From a virus: a stretch of DNA of 56,832 nt. The stretch is taken from positions 1 to 56,832 of IMG/VR virus record IMGVR_UViG_3300008259_004318. One strand, written 5' to 3'. Below are positions 49,481 through 56,562 of this stretch, piece after piece; the first letter of the stretch is position 1, and every line of letters begins with the position of its first letter. A model generated the notes under the pieces. That model saw only the letters and a list, made by a program, of their open reading frames with translations. It ran no database searches and had not been told where the DNA came from. The position numbers and the translations under genes are program-made.

Positions 49481-49653
49481 TTTTTCTGCTTATATTGAGC
49501 CTTTTTAATTTGAGCCCTTCGTTTAACGGAGGGTTTTTTATATTCTTGACGTTCTTGTAATTTTTGGATTTGTTTTGTTTTATATATTTTAAACTTATAT
49601 GTTTTTAATGCTTGTTCAAGAGACTTTTCATTTTTTACGTGTACTATAATCAT
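49465..49653 (-). CDS. rpsU: Phage-encoded ribosomal protein bS21
   Basis: A 62-residue protein matching bS21, the small-subunit protein near the mRNA exit site: MIIVHVKNEKSLEQALKTYK, then L-x-x-R-x-x-Y (RQEYKKPS) and a basic C-terminal helix (KRRAQIKKAQYKQKN). The start at 49653 is chosen because family proteins begin with V-x-V at residues 4-6; an upstream ATG at 49716 would add 21 atypical residues. In Bacteroidota, bS21 with bS18 and bS6 is known to hide the anti-Shine-Dalgarno sequence. A tyrosine at residue 54 stands where I recall the contact residue being. A phage copy could replace host bS21 in ribosomes and shift initiation. It is antisense to the head operon. Confidence 0.85.
   Translation of the reverse strand: MIIVHVKNEKSLEQALKTYKFKIYKTKQIQKLQERQEYKKPSVKRRAQIKKAQYKQKNQISS
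49515..49539 (+). terminator. Terminator embedded in the antisense bS21 gene
   Basis: CCCTTCG, loop TTTAA, CGGAGGG followed by TTTTTT on the plus strand. It would end transcripts of the portal-holin-like operon, yet its bases also encode the KKPSVKRRAQ region of bS21 on the other strand, so both constraints share one sequence. Confidence 0.6.
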
Positions 49654-49666
49654 AAGTTTTTTTGGT

Positions 49667-49682
49667 TTTACAATATAAATAG
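49667..49682 (-). promoter_or_regulatory. TATTTAT-type element before bS21
   Basis: The minus strand reads ACTATTTATATTG ahead of the bS21 start codon, with a TTGTC further upstream. It resembles the TATTTAT class but is also not far from TAnnTTTG, so its class is unclear. Confidence 0.3.
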
Positions 49683-49759
49683 TAAGTATTTTTTTAATTT
49701 TTGACAAGTTTATCATTTTTAATTATAATTGTTAAAAATAAACTCGAAAGAAATGAAAA

Positions 49760-50209
49760 ATGAAAAAAGGAAAAACATCAAAATTAAATATTTTTGATGA
49801 TGCAAAATGTCACTATGGTACAGTCGACTCTAAAGAATTAAAATCAATTTATTTAGTATTACAAACATGGGTTGAACCAATAGTTGATGACGATAATTGG
49901 ACCAAAATAACAGGATTAATAAAAAGACAAATTTTACATACATTATTAGAAGTTGTTGATTTTACATTATTTGAAAGGAAACAAATAGTCGATCTTGATT
50001 TAAGAACCAGCGGAATTCAAAAAAACAAAAAAAGTTTTTTAAATTTAGAAATAACTTTATTTGTTCATGAAAAAAATGTTGATTTTAAATCGTTAATTCT
50101 AAGGTCAAAAATAAAAAAAATAATATCTTCAGTTTATTATGATGACCTAAAAAAATCTAAGTATTTTATTTTAAGTAAAACAAAAATAAAAGAAACCGAA
50201 TTAATATAA
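49760..50209 (+). CDS. Unknown protein upstream of the prohead protease
   Basis: A 149-residue basic protein with an alternating helix and strand pattern (FDDAKCHYGTVDSKELKSIYLVLQTWVEPIVDDDNW, FLNLEITLFVHE, LILRSKIKKIISSVYYDDL). I cannot name it. It is located between the holin-like gene and the protease, in the same direction, so it is probably a head-assembly accessory. It is not similar to T4 gp68 by eye. The gap to the protease is 20 bases and contains TATTTAT, suggesting a separate promoter for the protease. Confidence 0.55.
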   Translation: MKKGKTSKLNIFDDAKCHYGTVDSKELKSIYLVLQTWVEPIVDDDNWTKITGLIKRQILHTLLEVVDFTLFERKQIVDLDLRTSGIQKNKKSFLNLEITLFVHEKNVDFKSLILRSKIKKIISSVYYDDLKKSKYFILSKTKIKETELI

Positions 50210-50216
50210 TATTTAT
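50210..50216 (+). promoter_or_regulatory. TATTTAT motif before the prohead protease
   Basis: AATATTTATCAT with TATTTAT at 50210-50216, 13 bases before the ATG at 50230, the longer spacing class. It overlaps the stop codon of the preceding gene. Confidence 0.4.
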
Positions 50217-50229
50217 CATAAAAAACATT

Positions 50230-50940
50230 ATGAAAATATTAGGACCAAACGACACAGGTAAAGGAATTTTAGTTGAGTGGGATGCGGGGACAATCAATCC
50301 CAATGAATTTAGGAATAGTCAAGTTATAAAAGAATCTTATGGTCAATTAGACCATTCTAAACCTTTTGTTTTTTATGCTACATTACAAAAATATGGAGTA
50401 CCAAATAGAAATGGTAGAATTTATCCTGAAAAAATATTAAAAAGAGAAGCCGACAGATATAAAGAAATGATTAATAAAGGTATGTCAATATCTGAACTTA
50501 ATCACCCCGAATCATCTCTTATTGATTTAGATAGGGTGGCTCACTTAATTACTGATGTGTGGTGGGAGGATAATGTATTGATGGGTAAGATTAAATTACT
50601 AACCACTCCAGGGTTTCATGAAAGAGGTATTGTTTCTTCTAAAGGCGATGTTGCTGCTAACATGATGAGACAGGGTGTTACAATGGGGGTTTCTTCAAGA
50701 GGTGTGGGTTCGTTAGTAAAAAAAGGAGAACAGAATGAAGTGCAAGAAGATTTTGAACTTATATGTTTTGATTTAGTTTCCTCACCTTCAACTCCAGGAG
50801 CATACCTTTATTTAAATAAAGAAGATAGGCCAAATTACGAAGAAAAACTAACGGAGAATGAAAATATAGAATCAAATTCTAATCCACTTAGTAAATCTAT
50901 TGACTTAATGAAAAGATTATCCGATTATTTGGATAAATAA
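50230..50940 (+). CDS. Prohead protease (gp21-like)
   Basis: A 236-residue serine protease of the T4 gp21 type, related in fold to herpesvirus assemblins. Signature segments are NRNGRIYP (near 59-66), the catalytic histidine in SELNHPES (H92), and the catalytic serine in MGVSSRGVGS (S155 or S156). FDLVSSPSTPGA follows near 188. In T4 the enzyme is packed in the prohead, activates itself and cleaves scaffold, capsid and internal proteins after (I/L)-x-E, then diffuses out. Many proteins in this window carry that motif near their N-termini, so its substrate list may be long. The C-terminal 35 residues are acidic and probably removed on activation. Confidence 0.9.
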   Translation: MKILGPNDTGKGILVEWDAGTINPNEFRNSQVIKESYGQLDHSKPFVFYATLQKYGVPNRNGRIYPEKILKREADRYKEMINKGMSISELNHPESSLIDLDRVAHLITDVWWEDNVLMGKIKLLTTPGFHERGIVSSKGDVAANMMRQGVTMGVSSRGVGSLVKKGEQNEVQEDFELICFDLVSSPSTPGAYLYLNKEDRPNYEEKLTENENIESNSNPLSKSIDLMKRLSDYLDK

Positions 50941-50952
50941 AATTATTAAGAC

Positions 50953-51162
50953 ATGGACGAAAAATATTTTGTAGCTAGAGTAACTACCGATATGGTAGAT
51001 GAAAACACAGGAAAAATTAAAAAAATTAAAGAAGAAAAATTAGTTAAAGGGTATTCACCAACAGATGTTGAGGCTAAGGTAACAAAGGCTTATGAAACAT
51101 ACACAATGGATTGGAGAATAACTGCTATTGTTGAGAGTAAAATCGACGAAGTAATAGAATAA
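50953..51162 (+). CDS. DUF4494-like small protein
   Basis: A 69-residue protein: FVARVTTDMVDENTGKIKKIKEEKLVKG, then SPTDVEAKVTKAYE, ending ITAIVESKIDEVIE. This is the layout of DUF4494, a small domain common in Bacteroidota genomes and their mobile elements (edge strand, Lys-rich turn, the S-(F/P)-T-(E/D)-(A/V)-E helix, final strand with a conserved Ser-Lys-Ile). The function is not known. It follows the protease after 12 bases and is closed by a terminator, so it is the last gene of that transcript. Its presence supports a Bacteroidota host range. Confidence 0.65.
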   Translation: MDEKYFVARVTTDMVDENTGKIKKIKEEKLVKGYSPTDVEAKVTKAYETYTMDWRITAIVESKIDEVIE

Positions 51163-51190
51163 AATAATTTTTTTATAGTGAATTAATTTA

Positions 51191-51222
51191 ACGGGAGTCA
51201 TAACGACTCCCGTTTTTTTTTG
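51191..51222 (+). terminator. Strong intrinsic terminator after the protease operon
   Basis: ACGGGAGTC, loop ATAAC, GACTCCCGT then nine or more T. It insulates the scaffold-capsid unit, which has its own TATTTAT element at 51253. Confidence 0.85.
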
Positions 51223-51252
51223 TTTAAACTTAGTTTTTTTCAAAGGGCAGTA

Positions 51253-51259
51253 TATTTAT
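51253..51259 (+). promoter_or_regulatory. TATTTAT motif before the scaffold gene
   Basis: AGTATATTTATTTATAAAATAAA, the extended form GTATATTTAT, 43 bases before the ATG at 51303 and just after a strong terminator, a convincing promoter position. Confidence 0.5.
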
Positions 51260-51302
51260 TTATAAAATAAACAATAATAAAGCAAAAAATATTGCATTTT
51301 TT

Positions 51303-52733
51303 ATGGAAAAAAACAAATCTGTAGTTGAACAAACTTTATTGCAAATTAAGGCAGTAGAGGATGCTATCAGTGAAAACGCAAAAGGAATACTTGCTTCTAC
51401 AATGAAACAAGAAATCAGTGAACTAGTAAAAGAATCCCTAAAAGGGAGAAAAAATCTACACGAACAAGATGAAAATGATCCTGAAATGGATGAACCAGAA
51501 ATTGAAGGTGAAGATCAGCCCGCGACTGACATAGACCCTGAAATGAGTGGAGAAGAAGACGGTGTAGAAGATTCGGAGGTAACGGACGTAGATGTTGCGA
51601 TGGGAGCCGAAGAAGATAATCAAGAAGAATTACCACCATTAGATATGACTCAGGCTTCTCCAGAAGAAGTATTACGAGTATTTAAGGCAATGGGAGATCA
51701 AGACGGTATAATTGTTAAAAAACAAGATGATGGTGACATCCATTTAGTTGATAGTAACAACAATACCGAATACTTAATTTCATTTGGTGGTGAATCTGAA
51801 CCAACACAAGATAATGTAATGGAAAATGAAGATAAAGATGATTTTTTAAGTGCACTAAACGATTCTTTGTATGGTAGTGAAATGGGAGAACAGTTTGATG
51901 ATGAAGATTTTATGTCTTTTGATGATGAATTTAGTGAAGGTTATGAAGAAATGGGTGAAAATGAAAATTTTTACGAAATGTCTGAAGATGACTTAGAAGC
52001 GGTTATGGAAACATTTAAATATGGTAAAAAACCTAACATGGAAGGAGGATTCAACGAAAAAATGAAGGAAGCACCTAAAAGACATGGAAAAAATGGTAAC
52101 GCTAAAAGTGCTACTAAATACCCTTCTAAAATGAAACACGGTGTTACTGAAACTGATTACGAAGAAGAAGAGTTTGAAGCTTGGGAAGAAGAAGAGTATG
52201 AAGATGTTATGGCTTATGAACAAGATGCTGAAATAGAAACTACTGAAGCATCAAGAACTTTAGGTAATGGTAAATATTGGGGTAGAAAAGGTTTACCTAA
52301 ACCAAGAACTGCACCTAAACACCTAAGAGTAGAATCGGTTAATAAAGAATTGGTAGTTTTAAGAGAAAAAAATGAAGAATATAAAAAGGCGTTAGACTTC
52401 TTTAGAAATAAATTAAATGAAGTTGCTGTTTTTAATTCTAATCTTGCTTATTCTACAAGATTATTTACAGAACATTCAACAACAAAACAAGAAAAGATTA
52501 ATATTCTTAGAAGATTTGACAACGTTGAAACTTTAAAAGAATCAAAAAATCTTTACAAAACAATCAAAAACGAATTAGATGGAGAAGGGACTAAAAATGT
52601 TGTTAAGGAGTCAATAACTGAAAAAGTTATTAAAACACCTAAAACAGGATCGGCAACAAATCTAATCGAAAGTAAAACGTATGAGAATCCTCAGTTCATG
52701 AGAATGAAGGATTTAATGGCAAAAATTAAATAA
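51303..52733 (+). CDS. Prohead core scaffold protein (gp22-like)
   Basis: A 476-residue, very acidic protein in gp22 position. Helical N-terminus (VEQTLLQIKAVEDAISENAKG...ISELVKESL), a long acidic disordered middle (about 60-310), and a C-terminal coiled region (ELVVLREKNEEYKKALDFFRNKLNEVAVFNSNLAYSTRLF, near 350-390) typical of T4-type scaffold proteins. Several (I/L/V)-x-E sites are present, consistent with digestion by the prohead protease during maturation. It builds the core around which the capsid shell assembles. The end (PQFMRMKDLMAKIK) may bind capsid protein, as scaffold C-termini often do. Confidence 0.82.
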   Translation: MEKNKSVVEQTLLQIKAVEDAISENAKGILASTMKQEISELVKESLKGRKNLHEQDENDPEMDEPEIEGEDQPATDIDPEMSGEEDGVEDSEVTDVDVAMGAEEDNQEELPPLDMTQASPEEVLRVFKAMGDQDGIIVKKQDDGDIHLVDSNNNTEYLISFGGESEPTQDNVMENEDKDDFLSALNDSLYGSEMGEQFDDEDFMSFDDEFSEGYEEMGENENFYEMSEDDLEAVMETFKYGKKPNMEGGFNEKMKEAPKRHGKNGNAKSATKYPSKMKHGVTETDYEEEEFEAWEEEEYEDVMAYEQDAEIETTEASRTLGNGKYWGRKGLPKPRTAPKHLRVESVNKELVVLREKNEEYKKALDFFRNKLNEVAVFNSNLAYSTRLFTEHSTTKQEKINILRRFDNVETLKESKNLYKTIKNELDGEGTKNVVKESITEKVIKTPKTGSATNLIESKTYENPQFMRMKDLMAKIK

Positions 52734-52759
52734 AAAATAAACTTTTTTAAAAAACTGTA

Positions 52760-52766
52760 TATTTAT
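52760..52766 (+). promoter_or_regulatory. TATTTAT motif before the major capsid gene
   Basis: CTGTATATTTATATAC, again the extended GTATATTTAT form, 43 bases before the ATG at 52810, the same distance as for the scaffold gene. The leader is nearly all A and T with no Shine-Dalgarno sequence. Confidence 0.5.
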
Positions 52767-52809
52767 ATACAAAATAATAAAAAAATAAACTCTAATTAAA
52801 AATTAAAAA

Positions 52810-54684
52810 ATGGGAGCATTATTAGAATCAGGTCTTGTTGGTAATATCGGGTTAAAACACCTTAAAGTTATCAAAGAAGATACAATTAACAAATGGGATA
52901 AATTAGGATTCCTAGACGGTCTTAAAGGACACGTTAAAGAGAACATGGCACAATTATATGAAAACCAAGCGTCTCACCTAATAAACGAAGCAGCATCTAC
53001 TGATAGTTCAGGTTCATTCGAAACTGTAGTATTTCCTATCGTTAGACGCGTATTCTCTAAATTGTTGGCTAACGATTTAGTTTCTGTACAAGCAATGAAC
53101 TTACCTATCGGTAAATTGTTCTACTTTGTACCAAGAATCCAAGGTTATTCTTCTTCAACCGATCAAACTGCGGCTAATGCTTACGGTGGTAACGCATATC
53201 ACTATTCACCTGTTGGATCTCCATCTAATACAGGTACTACAGGTGTTGGTGCTGGTTACCCACCTAACGCAAACGCGTTTTCTAAAAGTCTTTATGATTT
53301 ATTTTATGAAGGTGCTGAAGGTCAATTAAGCCCTCCAGGATTATTTGATTACTCAAAAGGAAAATGGTCAGCGGTTACTTCAACTGCAACCGTTAAAGTT
53401 TGGAGTAATGGTTCATTAACTAGTGCAACAAACCAATACCCAAGTGGAACTAACGTAAGAAAAGTTATCTTGGAACTTGGTGGATTTACTCAAGCAGGTA
53501 CAGGAAAATTAATTGGTCCTGATGGTAGTGAAGTTGATTCTGAAACTTTCCTTTCTGATTTAAGAGTTTTCTCTAACGTTGCAAAGGCTTCTTCAGTTCT
53601 ATCAGCATCTACACCATGTAATGTTGTTTATAACTCAGACGGTAATCCTAATTCATTATTGTTTAGAGTTGTTACTCAACAATATGGTAAAGGTATTGTA
53701 ACACCTACATCTACTCAAACACCAACATCATGGGCATCAACAGGAAATGGTGGTTCATATGATAATATCTGTTCTCAAGATGGTAAAATCTTGTTAGAAG
53801 TGGATCTTTCTTGTCCTGTATGTGCTGATTGTGATGCTACATCATTAGACGGATACACAGGAACTACTTTAACAGGTGGTTTAAGTGGTACTCCATTCTC
53901 AGCAGTTTGGAGAAGATACGCTAACTTAGAATTTGAAGACCAAATTGGTGAGGTTTCTTTTGATTTAGAATCAGTAACTGTTTCTGTAACTGAAAGAAAA
54001 CTAAGAGCACAATGGTCACCTGAATTGGCACAAGACGTTTCTGCATTCCATAACATCGACGCTGAGGCTGAATTAACAGCATTATTGTCTGAGCAAGTGG
54101 CGGCAGAAATCGATAGAGAAATCTTGAGAGACCTTAGAAAGGGAGCGGCTTGGAACCTAAGATGGGATTACAACGGATGGAGAAGAATTTCTCAAACAAC
54201 ATCATACACTCAAAAAGATTGGAATCAAACTTTGATTACAGCAATCAACCAATTGTCAGCACAAATCCACAAATCTACTTTAAGAGGTGGTGCTAACTGG
54301 ATCGTTGTTTCTTCTGAAGTTTCTGCAATCTTTGATGACCTTGAGTACTTCCACGTATCTAACGCTTCTCCGGAGCAAGATCAGTACAACATGGGTATCG
54401 AAAGAGTTGGTACATTAGCAGGTCGTTACCAAGTGTATAGAGATCCATACTTCCCAGCTAACCAAATCCTTATCGGACACAAAGGTTCATCTTTGTTAGA
54501 CACAGGATATGTATATGCTCCGTATGTACCTCTACAATTAACACCTACAATGTATAACCCATTCAACTTTACACCGATCAAAGGTATAATGACGAGATAC
54601 GCTAAGAAAATGGTTAACAACCGTTTCTATGGTAGAGTTACAGTTGATGGAGTTAGAACATTCGACTTACAAGAATTGAGATAA
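52810..54684 (+). CDS. Major capsid protein (gp23-like)
   Basis: A 624-residue HK97-fold capsid protein of the T4 gp23 type. Residues 1-60 form a removable delta region ending SHLINE (E60), directly followed by AASTDSSGSFETVVFPIVRRVF, which matches the T4 arrangement where gp21 cuts after an L-T-E. Later signatures are VQAMNLPIGKLFYFVPRIQG (near 99), SFDLESVTVSVTERKLRAQWSPELAQDVSAFHNIDAEAEL (near 383), and VYAPYVPLQLTPTMYNPFNFTPIKGIMTRYAKKMVNNRFYG (near 570). A Ser/Thr-rich insertion with paired cysteines (PVCADCDA) lies near 337. Codon use is more GC-rich and uniform than in neighbours, as expected for the most highly expressed gene. A perfect terminator follows. Confidence 0.93.
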   Translation: MGALLESGLVGNIGLKHLKVIKEDTINKWDKLGFLDGLKGHVKENMAQLYENQASHLINEAASTDSSGSFETVVFPIVRRVFSKLLANDLVSVQAMNLPIGKLFYFVPRIQGYSSSTDQTAANAYGGNAYHYSPVGSPSNTGTTGVGAGYPPNANAFSKSLYDLFYEGAEGQLSPPGLFDYSKGKWSAVTSTATVKVWSNGSLTSATNQYPSGTNVRKVILELGGFTQAGTGKLIGPDGSEVDSETFLSDLRVFSNVAKASSVLSASTPCNVVYNSDGNPNSLLFRVVTQQYGKGIVTPTSTQTPTSWASTGNGGSYDNICSQDGKILLEVDLSCPVCADCDATSLDGYTGTTLTGGLSGTPFSAVWRRYANLEFEDQIGEVSFDLESVTVSVTERKLRAQWSPELAQDVSAFHNIDAEAELTALLSEQVAAEIDREILRDLRKGAAWNLRWDYNGWRRISQTTSYTQKDWNQTLITAINQLSAQIHKSTLRGGANWIVVSSEVSAIFDDLEYFHVSNASPEQDQYNMGIERVGTLAGRYQVYRDPYFPANQILIGHKGSSLLDTGYVYAPYVPLQLTPTMYNPFNFTPIKGIMTRYAKKMVNNRFYGRVTVDGVRTFDLQELR

Positions 54685-54704
54685 TCAATATCTTTAGAAT
54701 AAGG

Positions 54705-54736
54705 AAAAGGTCAGAGAAATCTGACCTTTTTTGTTT
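54705..54736 (+). terminator. Intrinsic terminator after the major capsid gene
   Basis: AAAAGGTCAG, loop AGAAAT, CTGACCTTTT and further T. This perfect 10-base-pair stem closes the capsid transcript. Confidence 0.88.
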
Positions 54737-54757
54737 TTATAAAAAATTAGTTTTTTT

Positions 54758-54775
54758 TACGTATAAGTGTACGTA
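54758..54775. promoter_or_regulatory. Paired TACGTA palindromes upstream of the subtilase gene
   Basis: TACGTA-TAAGTG-TACGTA: two copies of a 6-base palindrome with a 6-base spacer, 120 bases before the subtilase start. This is the form of a dimeric regulator site. No TATTTAT or clear TAnnTTTG promoter is seen in this gap. Confidence 0.35.
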
Positions 54776-54863
54776 TTTTCACACATACTATATTAGTACA
54801 CATGTCGTAAATTGACTGTTTATGGGGTACCAAAAAAGGGTTTTTCTTTATATATAGGACTAT

Positions 54864-54893
54864 CTATTGGTGTAAACAAAATAAAACCAATAG
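54864..54893 (+). promoter_or_regulatory. Inverted repeat ending 3 nt before the subtilase start codon
   Basis: CTATTGGT (54864-54871) and ACCAATAG (54886-54893) are exact inverted repeats with a 14-base loop. In RNA the 8-base-pair hairpin would end three bases before the ATG at 54897, covering the ribosome landing site. Confidence 0.45.
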
Positions 54894-54896
54894 AAA

Positions 54897-56351
54897 ATGA
54901 AAAACTTAAAAACAACAATCACAACACTTTTAATCAGTTTAGTAACTGTAATATCTTTCGGACAAAAAAGTTCAGTATGGGCTACCGTAGAAAATGTAGA
55001 ACAACTTCAAAAAAATCAACAATTTATTTCAATACTTACGGACTTACATACTGACTTAACATACTATAAAGCATTTGCATCTTCAAAACAAGAAAAATTA
55101 CAAAATGTATATGAATTTACTTGTGCTAATTGTGACGTAACCGATTTATACGTATCATTAAGTAGAGTTAGTGGATTAAAAGGTGTTGAGTATGGTCCTA
55201 CATATGAAACATTAGAAGTACCAAATGACTATAGTTTAGTTTCTACAACAAATTGGGCTTTAGATTTAATCGGGGCTGAAAACGCTTGGGTTTATACAAC
55301 AGGGGACTCAACAATAAACGTGGCGGTATCAGATCAAAACTTTTACACAAATCACGAAGAATTAACAGGTAAAATCAATTATTATGACAACACAAACACG
55401 GCAACAAAAACTCACGGTACGGCCGTGGCAACAATAGTTGCAGGAAACACAAATAATTCAGTAGGTCTTGCATCAATCGGTTATAACACAACACTTAACC
55501 TTTATAGAATGAACTATAATGATATGTTAATTGCTTCTTACAACGGTGCTAGAGTAATTAACTTATCTTGGGCATCAGGGTGTAATTATAACACATATGC
55601 TCAAATGGCGATAGATGAGGTTTATAATAACGGAACATTTATCGTTGCATCGGCAGGAAACGGAACAACATGTGGAAGTCCTAACGCATTAGTATACCCA
55701 GCATCTTACAATCACGTATTCGCAGTAACAAGTGTTGGTTCACAAGATAATATTGAAAAAACAATCGGTAATCCAAACACAAGACACCAAACAAATTCAA
55801 GTGTAGATATTTGTGCACCTGGTCACAACGTACCTTTAACAGCAGCACCAGGATGGTATTTGAATTCTTCAGGAACATCATTCGCAGCACCTTACGTTAC
55901 AGGAACTGTGGCTCTTATGTTATCTGTTAAACCTGATTTAACAAATCAAGAAATAGATTCAATTTTAAGATTAACGGCAACTAACATAGATATTTTAAAT
56001 CCAAACTATATTGGTAAAATAGGTTCAGGAAGATTAAACTCAGGATTGGCAGTTCAAACAGTATGGAATATGATTCAAGAAGTAGAAGACGGAAATAACG
56101 GTCATGGTAACGACGCTGACGGTGTAGATGGTTCTAACCCTGGACAAGGTGGAGGAAACAACGGTAATCAAGGTGGAAATGGAAATCACTTCGGGTGGGA
56201 TAACAAAGATAAAGTAACTTTAGGTGATGACTTATCAGATGTGACAGTAATTGATATAAATGGTAAAATAACAAACATAGAAAACGCATTACCTGGATTC
56301 TACTTTGTTGTTAGCAATAATTTAATAATCAAAAAAATATACAAAAATTAA
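54897..56351 (+). CDS. Secreted subtilase with T9SS-like C-terminal end
   Basis: A 484-residue S8 serine protease. Signal peptide MKNLKTTITTLLISLVTVISFGQ; an N-terminal region of about 100 residues that may be an inhibitor prodomain; catalytic Asp in NVAVSDQNF (near 142), His in THGTAVATIVAG (near 172) and Ser in SSGTSFAAPYVTGTVALM (near 327), all present. A Gly/Asn linker (near 400-435) is followed by a final 38 residues (VTVIDINGKITNIENALPGFYFVV...IIKKIYKN) that look like the last strands of a type A T9SS sorting domain, here shortened. The protein would be exported by the host and perhaps displayed or released outside. Such proteases are common in Flavobacteria, rare in phages. Possible roles are attacking surface proteins or matrix. 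Confidence 0.85.
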   Translation: MKNLKTTITTLLISLVTVISFGQKSSVWATVENVEQLQKNQQFISILTDLHTDLTYYKAFASSKQEKLQNVYEFTCANCDVTDLYVSLSRVSGLKGVEYGPTYETLEVPNDYSLVSTTNWALDLIGAENAWVYTTGDSTINVAVSDQNFYTNHEELTGKINYYDNTNTATKTHGTAVATIVAGNTNNSVGLASIGYNTTLNLYRMNYNDMLIASYNGARVINLSWASGCNYNTYAQMAIDEVYNNGTFIVASAGNGTTCGSPNALVYPASYNHVFAVTSVGSQDNIEKTIGNPNTRHQTNSSVDICAPGHNVPLTAAPGWYLNSSGTSFAAPYVTGTVALMLSVKPDLTNQEIDSILRLTATNIDILNPNYIGKIGSGRLNSGLAVQTVWNMIQEVEDGNNGHGNDADGVDGSNPGQGGGNNGNQGGNGNHFGWDNKDKVTLGDDLSDVTVIDINGKITNIENALPGFYFVVSNNLIIKKIYKN

Positions 56352-56352
56352 T

Positions 56353-56451
56353 ATGAAAAAGTTTTTAGATAATCTAAAATTGTTCTCTTTAGTCTTTATG
56401 ACCGTGTTTTCAATAACAACAGTATTCAAGATAATCATTATAGGAGTGTAA
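56353..56451 (+). CDS. 32-residue membrane micropeptide
   Basis: ATG 56353 to TAA 56449-56451, one base after the subtilase stop. It encodes a basic start (MKKFLDNLKL) and one hydrophobic helix (FSLVFMTVFSITTVFKIIIIGV). It could assist export of, or be co-expressed with, the subtilase. It is short and the region is AT-rich, so a chance frame cannot be excluded, but the immediate spacing and clean membrane pattern support a real peptide. Confidence 0.4.
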   Translation: MKKFLDNLKLFSLVFMTVFSITTVFKIIIIGV

Positions 56452-56511
56452 ATATAAAAGATTTCCCCACAAATATTCATTTACACATTAAAATGGTTGA
56501 CCAATAAGTAG

Positions 56512-56537
56512 TTCCCCTATATTTATTTATAGGGGAA
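56512..56537. terminator. Hairpin between the subtilase unit and the next exported gene
   Basis: TTCCCCTATA, a 6-base loop and TATAGGGGAA, a perfect 10-base-pair stem, followed by ATCTTATTTTT. It contains TATTTAT in the loop region, so it could be both terminator and promoter for the gene at 56563. Confidence 0.6.
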
Positions 56538-56562
56538 ATCTTATTTTTAAAAAAATACTTTA

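Noticed and set aside
49654-49716. N-terminal extension of bS21
   Set aside because: Family proteins begin close to the V-x-V strand, and the extension overlaps the AT-rich promoter-like region.
1502-52766. Classic T4 late promoter TATAAATA as the general late signal
   Set aside because: TATAAATA occurs at a few sites (for example near 2663, 5473 and 48466), but TATTTAT on the coding strand is far more regular in position, so the T4 consensus as such is not supported.
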